DNA of 64,000 nt from positions 141,401-205,400 of the forward strand of contig JAIVFJ010000117.1 in assembly GCA_025765615.1 (NCBI GenBank), given 5' to 3'. The notes below the pieces were generated by a model that saw nothing but the letters and a program-made list of their open reading frames with translations, did not search any database and was not told where the DNA came from. Shown piece after piece: positions 35,665 to 48,514 of this stretch. The stretch comes from Zopfochytrium polystomum. Taxonomy: Eukaryota; Chytridiomycota; Chytridiomycetes; Chytridiales; Chytridiaceae. The position numbers and the translations under genes were made by a program. Position 1 is the stretch's first letter. Every line of letters starts with the position of its first letter.

Positions 35665-37515
35665 ATGCCTCCTCAGTCTCCCCCTGCACCCTCCCCCTCA
35701 ACCGCTTCCAACACTACCAGCGACAGCGACGCTCGTTCTCTCTCCCCCGTCGCCGCTCCTGCCGCCGCCGCCACTGCCTCCTCCTCCGTCCGCTCCTCAT
35801 CATCCTCCTCCTCCTCCTCCTCGCTCGGTCGAACCCGCGATCACCATCATCATCCCACAGACAACACTGGCAGATCCAAGAGCGAGAGCCCGCCGCCACC
35901 GCCACCGCCGCGCTCCAAGGATCCCGACGAAGAACCGCGTCCCGGCCGCCGGCTCCCGCCCGCCAAAAAGCGCAAGCGGCAAGACTTGCCCCGCAGCCTC
36001 AAGCGCGATCCACTTGAAGCGAAGAAGGAAGAAGAGGAGAAAGGGGATGCCGCCGCAAAGGCGGCCCTTCCAGCCCCAAGTCTACCAGTGTCAGCCCCTG
36101 CCGCCGACTTCGTCGACGCGGACCTCGTAGCGCGCGTGGCCGGGCTGATCCGCAGCGCCAAGCGCATCCTCGTCTTCACGGGCGCCGGCATCAGCGTGTC
36201 GTGCGGGATCCCCGACTTTCGGAGCCCCGGCGGCATCTACAGCCAGCTCGGCGGCTTTGGCTTTTCGGACCCACAGGTTCGGAAAAAGGAGAAAAGAGGA
36301 AAAAGAAATCCAGAGAAATATTTCGCTCACCGATGAATTTTGCGTTGCAGGAAATGTTTGATCTCGGCTACTTCAAGGCCAACCCGCAACCCTTCTACTC
36401 TTTTGCAAAGGTAGGACCCTTGACTCTATTTTCTCGCTACTTTTCTTTCTATTTCGATCTCTCGGTTACCACCACCGTAACGAACATCTATGTCTTCGCC
36501 TCTCGGTCCGTTTTTTTCTACTTCTGGCGCAAACACCCAGGCGCTCATCCCCCCACCCAACCTGCAGCCCTCTCCAACCCACCGCTTCATCCGCGCCCTC
36601 GAAACCTCCCGCCGCCTCCTCCGCAACTACACCCAAAACATCGACGACCTCGAGACCGCCGCCGGCATCTCGCCCGCCCGCTTCGTCCGCTGCCACGGCT
36701 CGCTGCTCGCTGACCCGCCTTACTGCGTCCGCTGCCGCCGCGCGTTCGACCAGGCCGCGTTCCGCCGCGCGCTCGAGGCCGCGGTGGTCGCGAGGTGCGA
36801 CGCGGTGGTCGCGAACAACGTTGGCGGCGGTGGGAGCGACGACGATGACGACGTGGACGACCCGCGGCGGTGCAGGCGCCGGAAGCGGCCGCCGCCGATG
36901 CAACAGCCTCCGCCCCGCCCCGCCGCCACCCCGACCCGCACCTCCGCGCGCCTCGCCGCCTTCAGCACCAGCAGCCTCACCACCACCGTCACTCCGCCTT
37001 CGCCCGGCACCTGCAACGGCCCGATCAAGCCCGCCATCACCTTCTTCAACGAACCCCTCTCAGCGCGCGTGGAGCGGCAATTCGCGCGCGACCGGGAGTC
37101 CGCGGACCTGCTGCTCGTGCTGGGCACGTCGCTGGCGACGGATCCGGTGCGCGCGTTCGTAAGGCAGATGCCGGAGGGCGTCGCGCGGGTGTACGTCAAC
37201 AACGAGGACGTAAGGGAGGCGAGGGGGCTGTTTGACGTGTTTCTGAGGGGAAGGTGCGAAGACGGTGAGTGCCCGGAGGTGGGAGGAGTGTGTGTAGTTG
37301 GGTGTGATGTGAAGCGACGAAACCGCGGCGTAAACATCTGCTGTTGTACAAGTTTTTTGCCCAGCCCCCACCATTGGTTCGATCCGACTTTTCATGTCCC
37401 AATCCGTCTAACTAATCATCCACGCCGGTCCCCCCCTTCCTTTTTGATTCCTCCAACAACAACCGCAGTCGTTCGCGCGCTTTGCAAAGCGTTGGGCTGG
37501 AAACCTGTCGGATGA
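35665..37515 (+). CDS. Sir2-family NAD-dependent protein deacetylase (class I)
   Basis: Exons 35665-36276, 36351-36410, 36541-37264 and 37469-37515 give 480 residues. A disordered N-terminus (poly-Ser, poly-Pro, then basic [17 protein letters not shown], a likely nuclear signal) precedes the catalytic core: [20 protein letters not shown] (NAD binding), [37 protein letters not shown] with the catalytic His (near residue 274), [13 protein letters not shown] and VYVNNEDV. The phrasing is closest to SIRT1/Sir2/Hst1. The zinc module is unusual: CVRC is present, but the second pair is reduced to CNG before [10 protein letters not shown], with an Asp-, Arg- and Pro-rich insert of about 90 residues between. 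Expected role: histone deacetylation and silencing. Confidence 0.9.
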
Positions 37516-37730
37516 CAAGAGAAAACGCCTTGGGAGAGAGGGCCGTTTTGTATGTATCTGCTTTCGCTTGTGGCGATATCAATTCTAGATTCCTAAAGGG
37601 GGGGGTTTCCCCTGATTCAACTTGCCCCGAGAGAAATGTTGTGAACGCTGTAAAGCACTGTTATCGGGCTCGCTTGGGGATTTTTTGCAATGGTTTATTT
37701 ACTGCGCTGGGCAGTGTCCCACATCGGGAG

Positions 37731-37778
<48 letters not shown>

Positions 37779-38008
37779 CGCAAATTCGTGACCTACCTAG
37801 TTAGTGTCCTTGAGGGGCATGCGACATTGACGTCGCAAAATTTCGCTTCCCTTTCTTTGCCTTTGGTACTACCCACAATGCACTCGCTTTTTTCTTTTCT
37901 TTTTTTTTTTGTATCGGGGACGTTGGATTTGTTTAGGGTACGAAAAGGAAAAAAAAAAAAAAAAAAAAAAAAAAAAGAAAAGGTGGCCGGCCGACAAGCG
38001 ATCAAGGG

Positions 38009-38040
<32 letters not shown>

Positions 38041-38055
38041 TACAAAAACAAATCA
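37516..38055. other. Convergent 3' region of Sir2 and SWR1 genes with long A tracts
   Basis: The two genes converge here. The stretch carries A tracts of 44 bp (37731-37774), about 26 bp (37950-37975) and 23 bp (38017-38039). No coding domain seen; it should hold both 3' UTRs. Confidence 0.5.
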
Positions 38056-41000
38056 TCACGTCGGTTCATGGAGCAACTCAACAAACGAAGCAGGAAGACC
38101 CAAATTCCACACCCAGAACCGAATCATGTAGTCGTCGACGTGACCCACTTCGCCGTCATCCGCCTCCCTCCCGGTCCCCGCCGACGGACCTATCGCCGTC
38201 GTCCTCGTCGTTGGCACGTCGTTGTTGCTCGCGTCTCGCCCAGCCACATCAACGACCGCGCTCTCCCCACCCGCCACCGTCACCGGAGGTGGTGGTGGTG
38301 GCGGCATGTCTGCAGAAGCTATGTTTTGTGAGGGGTTCACCAGCGCAGACGGCGTTGCCGTTACAGGTGGCCCTAATGAGGTACTACCGGTCTCGTCGAA
38401 TTCGTGCAGTTCCGCCGCCATCTCCGTTCGGGCGGACTGCATCGCGCGAACGTCAGGCTCATCTTCAACCGCCATCATCGCCTCCTCCCACGACGCGACC
38501 GACCTTGAAATGGGGTTAGCAGCAACGGGCGCTGGCAAATCCTCCATGGATATCGTGTCTCGGACTGGAAACGCCGCGGAAGACGACGACATGGGCAGCA
38601 TTCGCGTCATGTCGTCGTCCAGCCAATCGCGCCAATCCATTTTTTTCAAGTGGTCTACCGTGAATTCGCCTTCCTGAATGACAACGCTGTCCAACCGCCG
38701 CTTTTCATCGGCTTTCCGAAGCATATTCTCTTCAATCGTATGTTTGCTGATTAGACGGTATATGTGAACGTCACGAGTTTGGCCGATGCGGTGAGCTCGA
38801 TCTTGTGCTTGCGCTACACGGGGAAGTCAGAAGTCCATAAAATCAAAAAAAAAAAAAAAAATCAAAAAACCAAACAACGCGTACCGTCCATCGCCGGATT
38901 CCAATCACTGATAATCGAATAGGGAGTCAATTTGAAGGGTGAATGGTTTAGATGAGTTAACCAACAGTGCAATTTCAAGTTAAGTAGTGTTTCCAAACCT
39001 GTCATAAAAAATGACTGTGTCAGCACCAGTCAAGTTCATCCCAACGCCGCCGCTTCGAGTTGAAAGGATGAAGACAAAGTTCCGGCTGTCGTTATTGAAC
39101 CGGTCCATCAAAATCTTTCGTTCCTCGATTTTAGTCGCACCGTCGAGGCGCAGGTAGATGTACCCGTGCAAGTTCAAGAACTGCTCGAGAACATCTGATC
39201 CAAAAAAAAAAAAAAAAAAAGGAAAATTGAGAGGTCGATACCCGAAGCCAAAGTAGAGAATATCTTCACTCACCCAGCACACGCGTCATCTGGGTGAAAA
39301 TAAGCGCTCTATGGCCGCCTTGTTTGAGGCGCCTTAGTATCACGGCCAGCACTTGAAGCTTTCCACAATCATACTGCAGGAGCCACCGATCAGGAAACGC
39401 GATAGTTAAACGATTGTGGGGAGCGTGCAAGACATCCGTGAATTTCTCCGCAACAGGCTGCGCTCTTCGACGGCTCGGAGGACCAGGAGTGACACCCAAA
39501 AGCTTCTCAAGCGCAAGGCGGGCTTCCTCTACCGGTGCTCGTTTTGACCACAGTCCCGCTGGTGGGCCTATCGGTGCTCCGCCCCACCTTTGAACCACGC
39601 GGGCCCTTGGCGTCACAAATGCGAATCGGTCAATGAGATTCCCTAGATCCCCGGCCAGCCGAATTGATAAAGTCGGAACCAGGTCGGCGATGATTTCCTG
39701 AGAGAGTCTCGCATTCCAATGTCTTCGTGACCGCGCTTTTCGGATAGGCTCGAAGGCATCCGTGTACGAAGGCAAAGTAGGGTGAAACGAATCAATGGGG
39801 CGTCGGCCCAGGGTTTTGATGACGTAAATGATCCCAGCGCCATACAGGGGATGAATTTGGCAACGAATTCGATTCGCCACGCGCATCCGGAACCATCGAA
39901 TCGTTGTTTGACTTGCTTGGCGTAGCCGAAGGAGATTGGCGTGTTCATTAATATTGGAGTAGTTCGCTGATAAAGGCGGACCATTGTTTGTCCCCCCCAT
40001 CATTTGGGCAAAGTGAGCGCGCAACGCCATTTCTGATTGGGCGATACCAACAACTGTTTCGTCAAAGTGCTGATCAGGGTCGAGACGGTTGATTAAAAGA
40101 GTGGCCATCATCGAATATCGTTCAACGCGGGGGTCTGTTACGAGAAGGTTCCACGAACTGAGATCCAGATCAAGTGACCCGGCGAACGGTGGCCATGGGT
40201 TACTCGTATGGTCCTGTTTGAACTGCAATAGACGGTCCAGCATCGAATAAGCAGGTTCGAACTGATCTACGGCGGAGCCATACATGGCAAATGAGGTGAC
40301 AATGGGCCGAACTTCAAACAAGTCAGGGTGATTGCACACCTTTCGTAACTGCATCAGGCAATTTATGATGCTCATGTAATTTCCCGAGGCGAGGTCCTCC
40401 TTCGTTTTTGCACGCGACATGTAATCATCGTACAAGAACCTTTGACGCAGCGAAAGTTTGCAATACACAACATGCTCAAACTTTCCAGGCATCTGCTTCT
40501 CAACATCTCGCTTCAACCGCCTCAGCAAATAGGGCCGTAGTACTGTGTGTAACTTGGCGACGGTTTCTCTCACTTCGTTCCCTGCATCTCCGCCGGCACC
40601 CTCTACAAGATGTTCCACCGGCCGAGCGAACCACTCTTGAAAGTCTTTCAGCGTTGCAAAACCAGTGGGCATAGCAGAAGACACGCCATTTGGCATCAAA
40701 AAGTACATAAGCGACCACAACTCCATTAAATTGTTCTGCAACGGCGTCCCAGTCAATAGAAGTCGCCGTTGCGAGCTGAAGTTTAATAGTACTTGCCATC
40801 GCTGCGAACGAAAGTTTTTAATATTGTGCGCTTCATCCAAAATTAAATAGTGCCAAGGGCGTCTTTTCAGCATGACCTGGTCCGTGAGAACAAGCTGATA
40901 GGATGTAATGCACACATGAAAAGCGTTTGGTTTTGACCAGCCAGTTCGTTTTTCGCGCCTCTGGGTTTGGGATCCATAGTACGTCAATATTTTCAAACCG

Positions 41001-44000
41001 GGGCACCATTTCTTGAACTCGAATTCCCAGTTCAACATGACGCTGGTTGGGACGACAATCAAGTGCGGACCTTGAAGAGCATGAGGATATCGTGAAGCCA
41101 ACAGCAAATATCCTTACCCCAAATGCCTTTTTCCACAGCCAAGTATGCGATAAGTGCAATCGTTTGGATGGTCTTCCCCAAACCCTGTATTCCCATAAGT
41201 CGGCAAAATTAGTAGAGAGACTCCCGATACGAAGAGCACCTGTAATAATCAATTGTGTGACGCACCATTTCGTCAGCGAGTATTCCATTCAAACCGTTAT
41301 TGTAGAGTTTTGCCAGCCAGTCCAAACCGACATGCTGGTACTCTCTTAAAGAATGACGCAGCAAAAATGGGACTTTAACGCGTACGTTGGTCGTCGTAAG
41401 CGTGTTCCCAGTTGGTGCTTCGATCAAGTCTCGTGCCCTTGGGCTTGAATCGCTATCCTGAGAGGCGGGCTCGTACTGATCCATATCTTCCGACACCGAA
41501 GGATCTACGGAGTCCGAAGCGCGAACTTTGGGGATTGTCGGGGTGCTGGGGAGGATCGCTTGCTCTGCTTTCTCTGCGGGGTCGTGCATCATTTCGTCTT
41601 CAATGTGGTTGTGATTCATCGCTGTGCTTGAATGCTCCAGGCTGGCTTCGAGGGGTTTCTTTTCTGTCGCCGCAGCATCCCCGATGGCTGTTTGTGCGTC
41701 CACTCCATTAACGATAGCAGGAACTTCCGGCACATCCGGATTAGACACTTTTTTCGCTTCGACCGGAGTTGCGCCCACTTTTGGTACATCATCTTTAGAT
41801 TTTGGCCGACCGTTGGGAGGGGTGGCTGATTCTTGCTCTTTTGGTTTGCTTGGAAATGCCGAAGGTCGATTTGGGAGAACTTCAATAACGTCGTCGTCAT
41901 CGTCAGATTCGTCCTCGGACTCCGACGAGGAATCATTCATGTTCTCGCCTTGCCTCTCGTCTTGGTATAGCGGACTAGGAGGGTGCTCTTGGGTGGTGTC
42001 GGCGGGAATTCCCTCGTCCGTATATCCAAGAAGTTGATGAAGCGGTGTGTCATCCGAGGAATCCTCATCATCTGACTCCGCATCCTCGTCGTCATCAATG
42101 TCATCATCCATATAATCACTCTCATCGAAGTCTCCACCATCTTCAGCATCTCTAGCGTCAATAGAATCGAAGTCGGAAAGAGCTGGGTCTTCGCTATTCA
42201 CTTGAGTTGGGGAAGCGGATTGTGATATAAGTTGGGATGATGAAGCAACTGTTGTGAGGATGTGCGTTGACTGATTGAGGATTGCCTGTAATTGCCGTTT
42301 TCCCGCTCTTTCTTGTTCGCGGCGATAGAGCTCTTTTTGTTTCCCTTTCACGATCTGTGATAACAGTCAGAGCCTTACAATGGAGCGGCATTTGACACTT
42401 ACGGCATCAACAACCTTCCACTTCTTCGCGACTTCGGCCGAGACCGCTTTCGCAAGTTTACGGAGTCTCTTCTCTTCCAGTCGCGCTAACCGCTCGCCCT
42501 CTGTTTTCTTTAGCTCCCAATACCGTTGAACTGCTTTGGAAATTTTTTTCCCATTTGAAAGCTTCATTCTGCGATGTTGGGAGGCGGAATTAGAGGCAAG
42601 ACGGATCTCCTCATGCAGTCGCGACCAATGAGTTGCAGCCTCGTCAAGGGGTTCAAGGCCAAAGGAGGTGGAGGAGCTGGCGCCAGGCAAAGTCGGCGCC
42701 GTTTGCTGAGCGAGAGTGGTAGATGAAGATTTCGAACGATCGCCCAGCAAACCACGTCGTTGGAACTCTTGAATACGCTGCGAGAGCACAGCTTCGTCTT
42801 CTGCCCTTCTTTCCAGCTCATCATCATTCGCGGAGATGAGCTCGTCCTCGATCCAAACAAACGAGGATAGAAAGCCTGTTAGACCGTTGAACCGAGAAAA
42901 TACGGGTGGAGTGGACGGCGTAAGTGGTGGGTTTGGTGGTGGCTCGCTGCTTCGCGCTGAGGATGCTTGGCTGGACCTTCGGACCGTGGATGTTGGAGGT
43001 TCGGACGATGGTGGCGCTGACTGCATTGGAGAGCTATCAGCAGAAGACGGGCCTGGGGAAATCGCGAGGGACGAATCGGGAGAGGTTGGTTGCTTTGCAG
43101 AAGCTATTCGGGAAGAAGCACGATGGGAGACTACAGGGCCGGCTCGAACAACGGATGCACCACGCTTTGGCGGGCGGCCGACGCGCCCCCTTGAGCCAGC
43201 CGGCCTTCCCCGTGGCGCGGCAAAGTTCTCGGAGGCGCGGCGTGTTGCTAAAAGCGGTGGCCCTCGAGCCCGACCAGTATCTGGCGCTGCAATGGCGGCT
43301 GCAGGAGGCAATCGTGCGGTCGCGCTCCGTTGTGGCTGACGTTGAAGGGAGTGCTGTTTCGGAGGTTGTTGCTCGTCCTTAACCTGGGTCGGTTGAGGAA
43401 GTCGGGTGCGACGAAGTGAGGCTCGACCAATGCCTGAATCAGATTGTTCTGTCGATTGAGCTGCAGCAAGGGCGGCGAAGGGTATTTGCACCTTCTTAGA
43501 TGGGGAAGACGAATTCACGGGCAACTCGGGGTGTAAAACGGCTGATTGAGATGTTTCAATACCTGCATCTGAAGAGAGCGATTAACGAAGGAGGCCCGAA
43601 AGTTCTTCAGTCCTACTCACCGTTATCCTCTCGATAATCTCCCGAGGCAGGGTGATCGCCATCTCCCGCCGAATTATTCAGAGAGAGGGGATCTCCGTCC
43701 GGTCGAGTGCTTGATGGATGAAGCGCGATCGGATCGGTTTCCATTGCGCTTGCTTCGCGAGAAGCAGAATTCTCCACAGTGGAGGCGGGCAGTGAATCGT
43801 CGAGAACGGATGACTGGCTGAAATCATCGCTTGCTTCAACCAGGGTAACATTCACATTCCTTGCCTTCGCAGATCCTCGTGACTCGGCTGGGGGATTCGT
43901 GCGGCGCCGTTGCACCGGGCGACGGCGTCCATCGCTTTGCGGCGCTCTGGGAGGCGGTGAGTCGTCGTCGTCATCTTCTCCGCGACTGCTGCTGCCACTG

Positions 44001-44650
44001 CTATGGGACCTTCGTCCATACAGCGCGATTGCTGATGCTGCGGCGGCGGCTGCGGAGCGTCTACTACCACGCCGGGGAGTAGGGGTGGTCAAATCATCGT
44101 TCGGACCGGACACACTCGACGCTGTGACGGCATCAGGTATGTTGCCAAACTCAACGGCGGCGGCGCTATTGACGCTACCCGCAACAGCGCCGCTGTTATC
44201 ATTGGATTCGAGACTATGGACAGCAGGGACATCAGCCATATCAGTGTCGTGATTGCCGCTGACTATCGCTGTGAGGGTGGCAGTGTTGTTCGCGCTGCCG
44301 CTTCCGTCATCGTCGCCGTCGTCGTCAACGTCGTGCAGTTGGCGAATGCGCTTGGACGACCGTGGAGGCGTGGACATTTCTTCACGCTTCGAGGCTGCTG
44401 CTACAGCTGCTAAAACCGCTGCTGCTGCTGCCGCTGCAGCGGGGAGTTCTGGTGAAGTCAACGGCGAGGTTTCGGATGATGAGGATGAGGAGGAGGACAA
44501 CAAGGTTATTGGGTGGGCGGGGGTTGCTGCGGTGGCGACGGGGTTACCGGACAAGGTGCCGCCACCGGTCTCACCACCACGGTCGATGCTGCTGTGGCTG
44601 CCTCCAGAGTTACTTCTGCTGCTACTGGCTGAGCTGCTCGCCAAGTCCAT
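38056..44650 (-). CDS. SWR1: SWR1-type chromatin remodelling ATPase, eight exons
   Basis: Exons on the minus strand: 44650-43621, 43568-42403, 42354-41266, 41184-41118, 41070-39274, 39194-38999, 38907-38885 and 38813-38056 (2041 residues), all joining in frame at GT/AG sites. Order: Ser-rich disordered N-terminus, HSA domain across the exon 2/3 joint (KKWKVVDAIVKGKQKELYRR), a long acidic region, then the Snf2 ATPase: HSLREYQHVGLDWLAKLY, Walker A DEMGLGKT across the exon 3/4 joint, WGPHLIVVPTSVMLNWE, DEAHNIKN, LTGTPLQNNLMELWSLM, an insert of several hundred residues between the lobes typical of SWR1/INO80 types, TRSGGVGMNLTGADTVIFYD and DRAHRIGQTRDVHIYRL. The C-terminal RRLDSVVIQEGEF is typical of SWR1. 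SWR1 exchanges H2A for H2A.Z in nucleosomes. A further in-frame ATG lies at 44740, but the 44650 start fits better. Confidence 0.93.
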
Positions 44651-46311
44651 GAGTGGGTGATAGTGGGGCGTATGTGTCTGGGAGCGACGGTGAGAACGTA
44701 TGTGTGTATGCCGTGAGCGTGGGCGGCCGCCAGCGAGCACACGCCCGCGTCCTCACTTGGTTGAGGGTGGTTCAAAATTTTCGAACCAAAGAGGCGGAGA
44801 CAGAGTGGGGGTCGTTGTTGCCGCTTTCTCCTTCCGCTCGGACGATCTGTTGTTCCCACTGCACTGTACTGAACGGACGGACCAATACGCATCACGAAAT
44901 ATTGGGACGTCTTTTTGGAGAAAGCGGTTGACATCCTCTGGAATGATCCAAGAATGTTGCCTGTACTTGCAAAGTATGGATCTCTCTATCCACTTCAGAC
45001 TGGAACACTATGTGTTCGAATTGAAGTGCGGAGTTCTGACTTCCAAGGAAAATCACGTCAGGGAAGGTGTGTCAATATAGTCCGAGCGTCTACTGGCAGC
45101 TAGCATTCCTTTCGTCTCGGTTCTACAGCTCTATGGTTCAACTTTCCCAGCTATTACTGATCCCTGAGCGGCGTTCCCTGAGGCTATTGGTGATAAGTCA
45201 AAGGCAGAAGCCTGCACCGATACATATTTACCCAAAGCTCGAGCGCTACCACCAAAAGCCCGACAATTGGCAGAAGGACACTTCTGATGCCCCCTACCGT
45301 AAACACAATTACTCGTGTCCTATTCACCTATAGTGGCGAAGAGTATTGGAGGAATCCACGGGGAAGAAGAATTATCGATGTGACCGCCGTGAGAATATTC
45401 GACTTATGATCGGGAATGATGCGGCACGAAATGCCGGGAGGCAACGAAAACGAGGGCCAGCACAAAGCACACACTCCCAGTGACGATGACTGCCACAACC
45501 ATCCCGCACTCTCCACGCACTCTCCACGCACTACTCCTTGCACCACAGTCTCCTGCCGACAACACGAGCGCGTATTGTAGTGCCACAGAGGCGCAGAGGA
45601 CCGACGCCCATTCACTATTGACGACACTGACAGCAGGTCAAGCCCAAAATACCGAAGCACACCAGCCCACTGCGCCAAGAACACCTGTCGGCAGGCAACG
45701 GAGAACCCGGGATCTGCGGTCGCAGCTCCTTTCCATCTTTCCGCTGTCGATGGCGGTTATGTGGGTGACCGTTTGGATCGATTTGTTGGCACATGTTTAG
45801 GTCCATCTCCGCCGTTCCGGATCTGCCGGGTGTTCCGTTTGCCAGTACATGGAAATTGCTCTGTTCACAAACGGCCCAGCAGCGAGAAAGTTTTGGAGCG
45901 TTCTTGGTGTGTTCTTGGTGTTTGTAGGGAGGAACAACGATGAGGTCCAACAACACGTCCCCTTGTGTGGATGGGCGGAAGCGAGTTAGGCGACTGACGC
46001 AAGATGCATGCGAATATAGGTCCTCGTTGTTACATCGCAGGCAAACACGGAGAGCATTTTTACAGAATAATCAACTCTTTTCATCTCCTTTTCATGGTGG
46101 TCGCCAGTTGGCGTGGTTCCAGCGTTCCCGGGAACGTACTACAGGTGCGACGGAGGGGAGATCTCAAAGCGTGTGTTGCAGGAAATGAGTTGCAGCGAGA
46201 CAGAGAAAAAAGGGACAGACACACACAAAGTCAGGAGCGCCTCCCACCTCTCTTCGGTCTGTCGTCTGCCTGAGTGCAAGTGGGCTTCTCCCAACCACAA
46301 TCAGCAATCAA
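44651..46311. other. Intergenic region with one unassigned short frame
   Basis: The left part should be the SWR1 promoter. At 44915-45100 the plus strand has an open frame (VDILWNDPRMLPVLAKYGSL, LQTGTLCVRIEVRSSDFQGK) that looks protein-like but which I do not recognise; it has no clear start or partner exons. The rest (45110-46311) has no supported feature. Confidence 0.35.
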
Positions 46312-48514
46312 ATGTTGGACTCTTGGGTCGTTCGAAGCGGCTCAACCCTGGCCGTCGTGCCAATGGCCTCGGCGTCGGCGTCGGCGTCGGCGTCGGGAGG
46401 CTTCCGCTTCGTCTCTTTCAACGTCCCCAACTTGCACTACCTCGAGGACAGGCCCGATCCCGCCACCGGCGTCCGCCTCGCCCCGACTCCGTTCGAGCAG
46501 GACGATGCGATCGCCACCGTCGCATACCTCCGCGGAAACGTCGTCCGCATATACACCCTCAGCTACCAGTCGATTCCGTCGGCGTCGTCCTCCTCCAACT
46601 CGTCCGCGATCTCGGCACCGGCGTACCACATTGCCTCCAGCATCTCCGCGTTTGCCGACACAAAGTGGTCGCCAATCCCCAACACGGCCAACCCCCAGCT
46701 CTTCTTGAACGAGGACCTCTTCGCGGGCTTGGACCAGGCGGTGGCGATCGCAAACTCACGGGGCGTCCGTCTCATCATTCCCTTCATCGATCGGTGGTCC
46801 TGGTGGGGCGGCATCGAGGCGTTCTCCTCGCTGCACGCCACCGCCGCCTCGCCCTCCCCGGATTTCTACACTGACCCGACTGTGACAGCCAACTTTCTCG
46901 CCGTCGTTGCAGCCGTCGTCAACCGAACCAACAAGGTCACAAAGCGCCGGTACTGCGAGGAGCCGGCCGTAATGGCGTGGGAGACCGGGAACGAGCTTCA
47001 GACCATGGCCAACACGCGGGCGCCAGCCGACTGGACGCTTGCGGTGGCCAAGGCAGTCCGTGCCGTGCTGCGAACGGCTTCCCCCGCCTCGCTCGGAACC
47101 AGTGCGGTGACTCCAGGAAGCCAGCAGCTCGTTGTGGACGGCTCCTTCGGAACGCTGCGCGGATGGGACGCCGCCGTCCTGTCAGACCCGGACGTGGACA
47201 TGTTCACGGGCCACTATTACGAGTTTGGGCTAGACGGAATGGTGGCGCCTTACGTGTGGCCGATCGCCGTGACGTTCTTGCTGAGCGTGGTTGGCCTGGC
47301 TGCTCTGTTGGTCCTTTGGCTGCGTCCGCAGTGGATGTTGCGGTCGTTGCGAGCAAAGGGAAGGTCCAGCGCAACAACATCCGTCCGGCTACCAATACGG
47401 CGGGATACCGTGGGCGAAGACTCTACTGACAGCCCGTCATCCGAAAGCGGTTTGGTGAGAGTTGTTTCCCCGTTATCAACGTTGTTCTCGAGATTACACA
47501 CAAACAACTAACACTGTTTCACGCCTCAAGACCGACCAGGACTATCAGGACGCTTTCGCTCACGGCGCAACGTTCTCCACCTCCTTCTCCTCCTCATCTT
47601 CCTCCGCCCCCCTCTCCGCTGCGCCAAACCCACCCCCTCCTCTCCCCACCGGCGCCACCACGACCCGACCGGCAACCGCACCCCGGCCGCAACCACGCCG
47701 TCGCCAGCAGCGCCTGCGCATCCCCGCGCCGCGCACCCTCGTCACCGCCGGAGTCGCGCTCGCGACCGCCGCCTCCCTCATCCTCCTCGCCGTCTCGATC
47801 AACTCGCTCCTCCGCGCGCTCTCCTCGCCCTACGCCGCGCGCCTTGCCCGCGACCTCGTCGCAACCTCCCCGTACCGCAAGCCGCTCTTCGTTGGCGAGT
47901 TCGGCCTCTCGTCCGTCGCAAACTACCGCGACCTCCTCGCCGCCGTCGCGGCCGCCGCGCCGACGTCCAGCGGCAGCGGCGGCGGCTGCGTCGGCGCGCT
48001 GGCGTGGAGCCTGAGGTTCCGCGCCCGCGACGGCGGGTGGTACGTCCACGACGAGGGCGGCGGGCACTGGGCGCTGCACGACCGCGGCGCCGCGCCGCGG
48101 GTGGCGGCGCCCGCCGCGGCCGGGTTCGGCGCGGACGAGACCGAGACGATGGGCGTGATGCGGGACGCCGCGGCGGCGGTCGCCGGGGTGCCGGCGTCGG
48201 CGCTCGCGGTGGTGCCGGCGCCCGCGCCGGTCGTGCTGGCCGCCGCGTCGTCGTCGTCGGCGGGGGTCGGTGTGCGGTGGCGCGGGTCGGTTGGCGCGGT
48301 GCGGTACCGGGTGGAGCGGTCCGTGGCGGGGCCGGCGGACGGGTTTGTGGTGGTGAGCGAGGACGGCGACGAGACGGTCGCGGCGGGGAACGCTGCGGCG
48401 GCGATGTACGTCGACGCGGCGTTGCCGGCCGGGGCCACGGCCGCGTGGTACCGCGTGACGGGGTGGAGCCCGGCCGGGTACGGCAACGCGTCTGAGGCGG
48501 TGCAGTTGCTGTGA
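46312..48514 (+). CDS. GH5-like glycoside hydrolase with two membrane segments inside the catalytic domain
   Basis: Two exons, 46312-47454 and 47531-48514 (708 residues). The first half has FRFVSFNVPNLHYLED, IIPFIDRWSWWGG and AVMAWETGNEL, whose second Glu, after Asn, matches the acid/base of clan GH-A enzymes (near residue 227). After MFTGHYYEFGLDG comes a hydrophobic helix (about 310-338, WPIAVTFLLSVVGLAALLVL), a basic flank (RPQWMLRSLRAKGR), about 100 hydrophilic residues, another basic flank (RPQPRRRQQRLRIP) and a second helix (about 447-473). Only then follows FVGEFGLSSVANY with the candidate nucleophile Glu (near 504), and a C-terminal region like fibronectin type III. GH-A enzymes normally have the two Glu about 100-150 residues apart. 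The N-terminus has no clear signal peptide; an upstream exon may be missing. Substrate unknown, possibly mannan or glucan. Confidence 0.7.

Noticed and set aside
35177..35701. Minus-strand frames rich in Glu/Arg
   Set aside because: Translation of the CT microsatellite upstream of Sir2; no domain.
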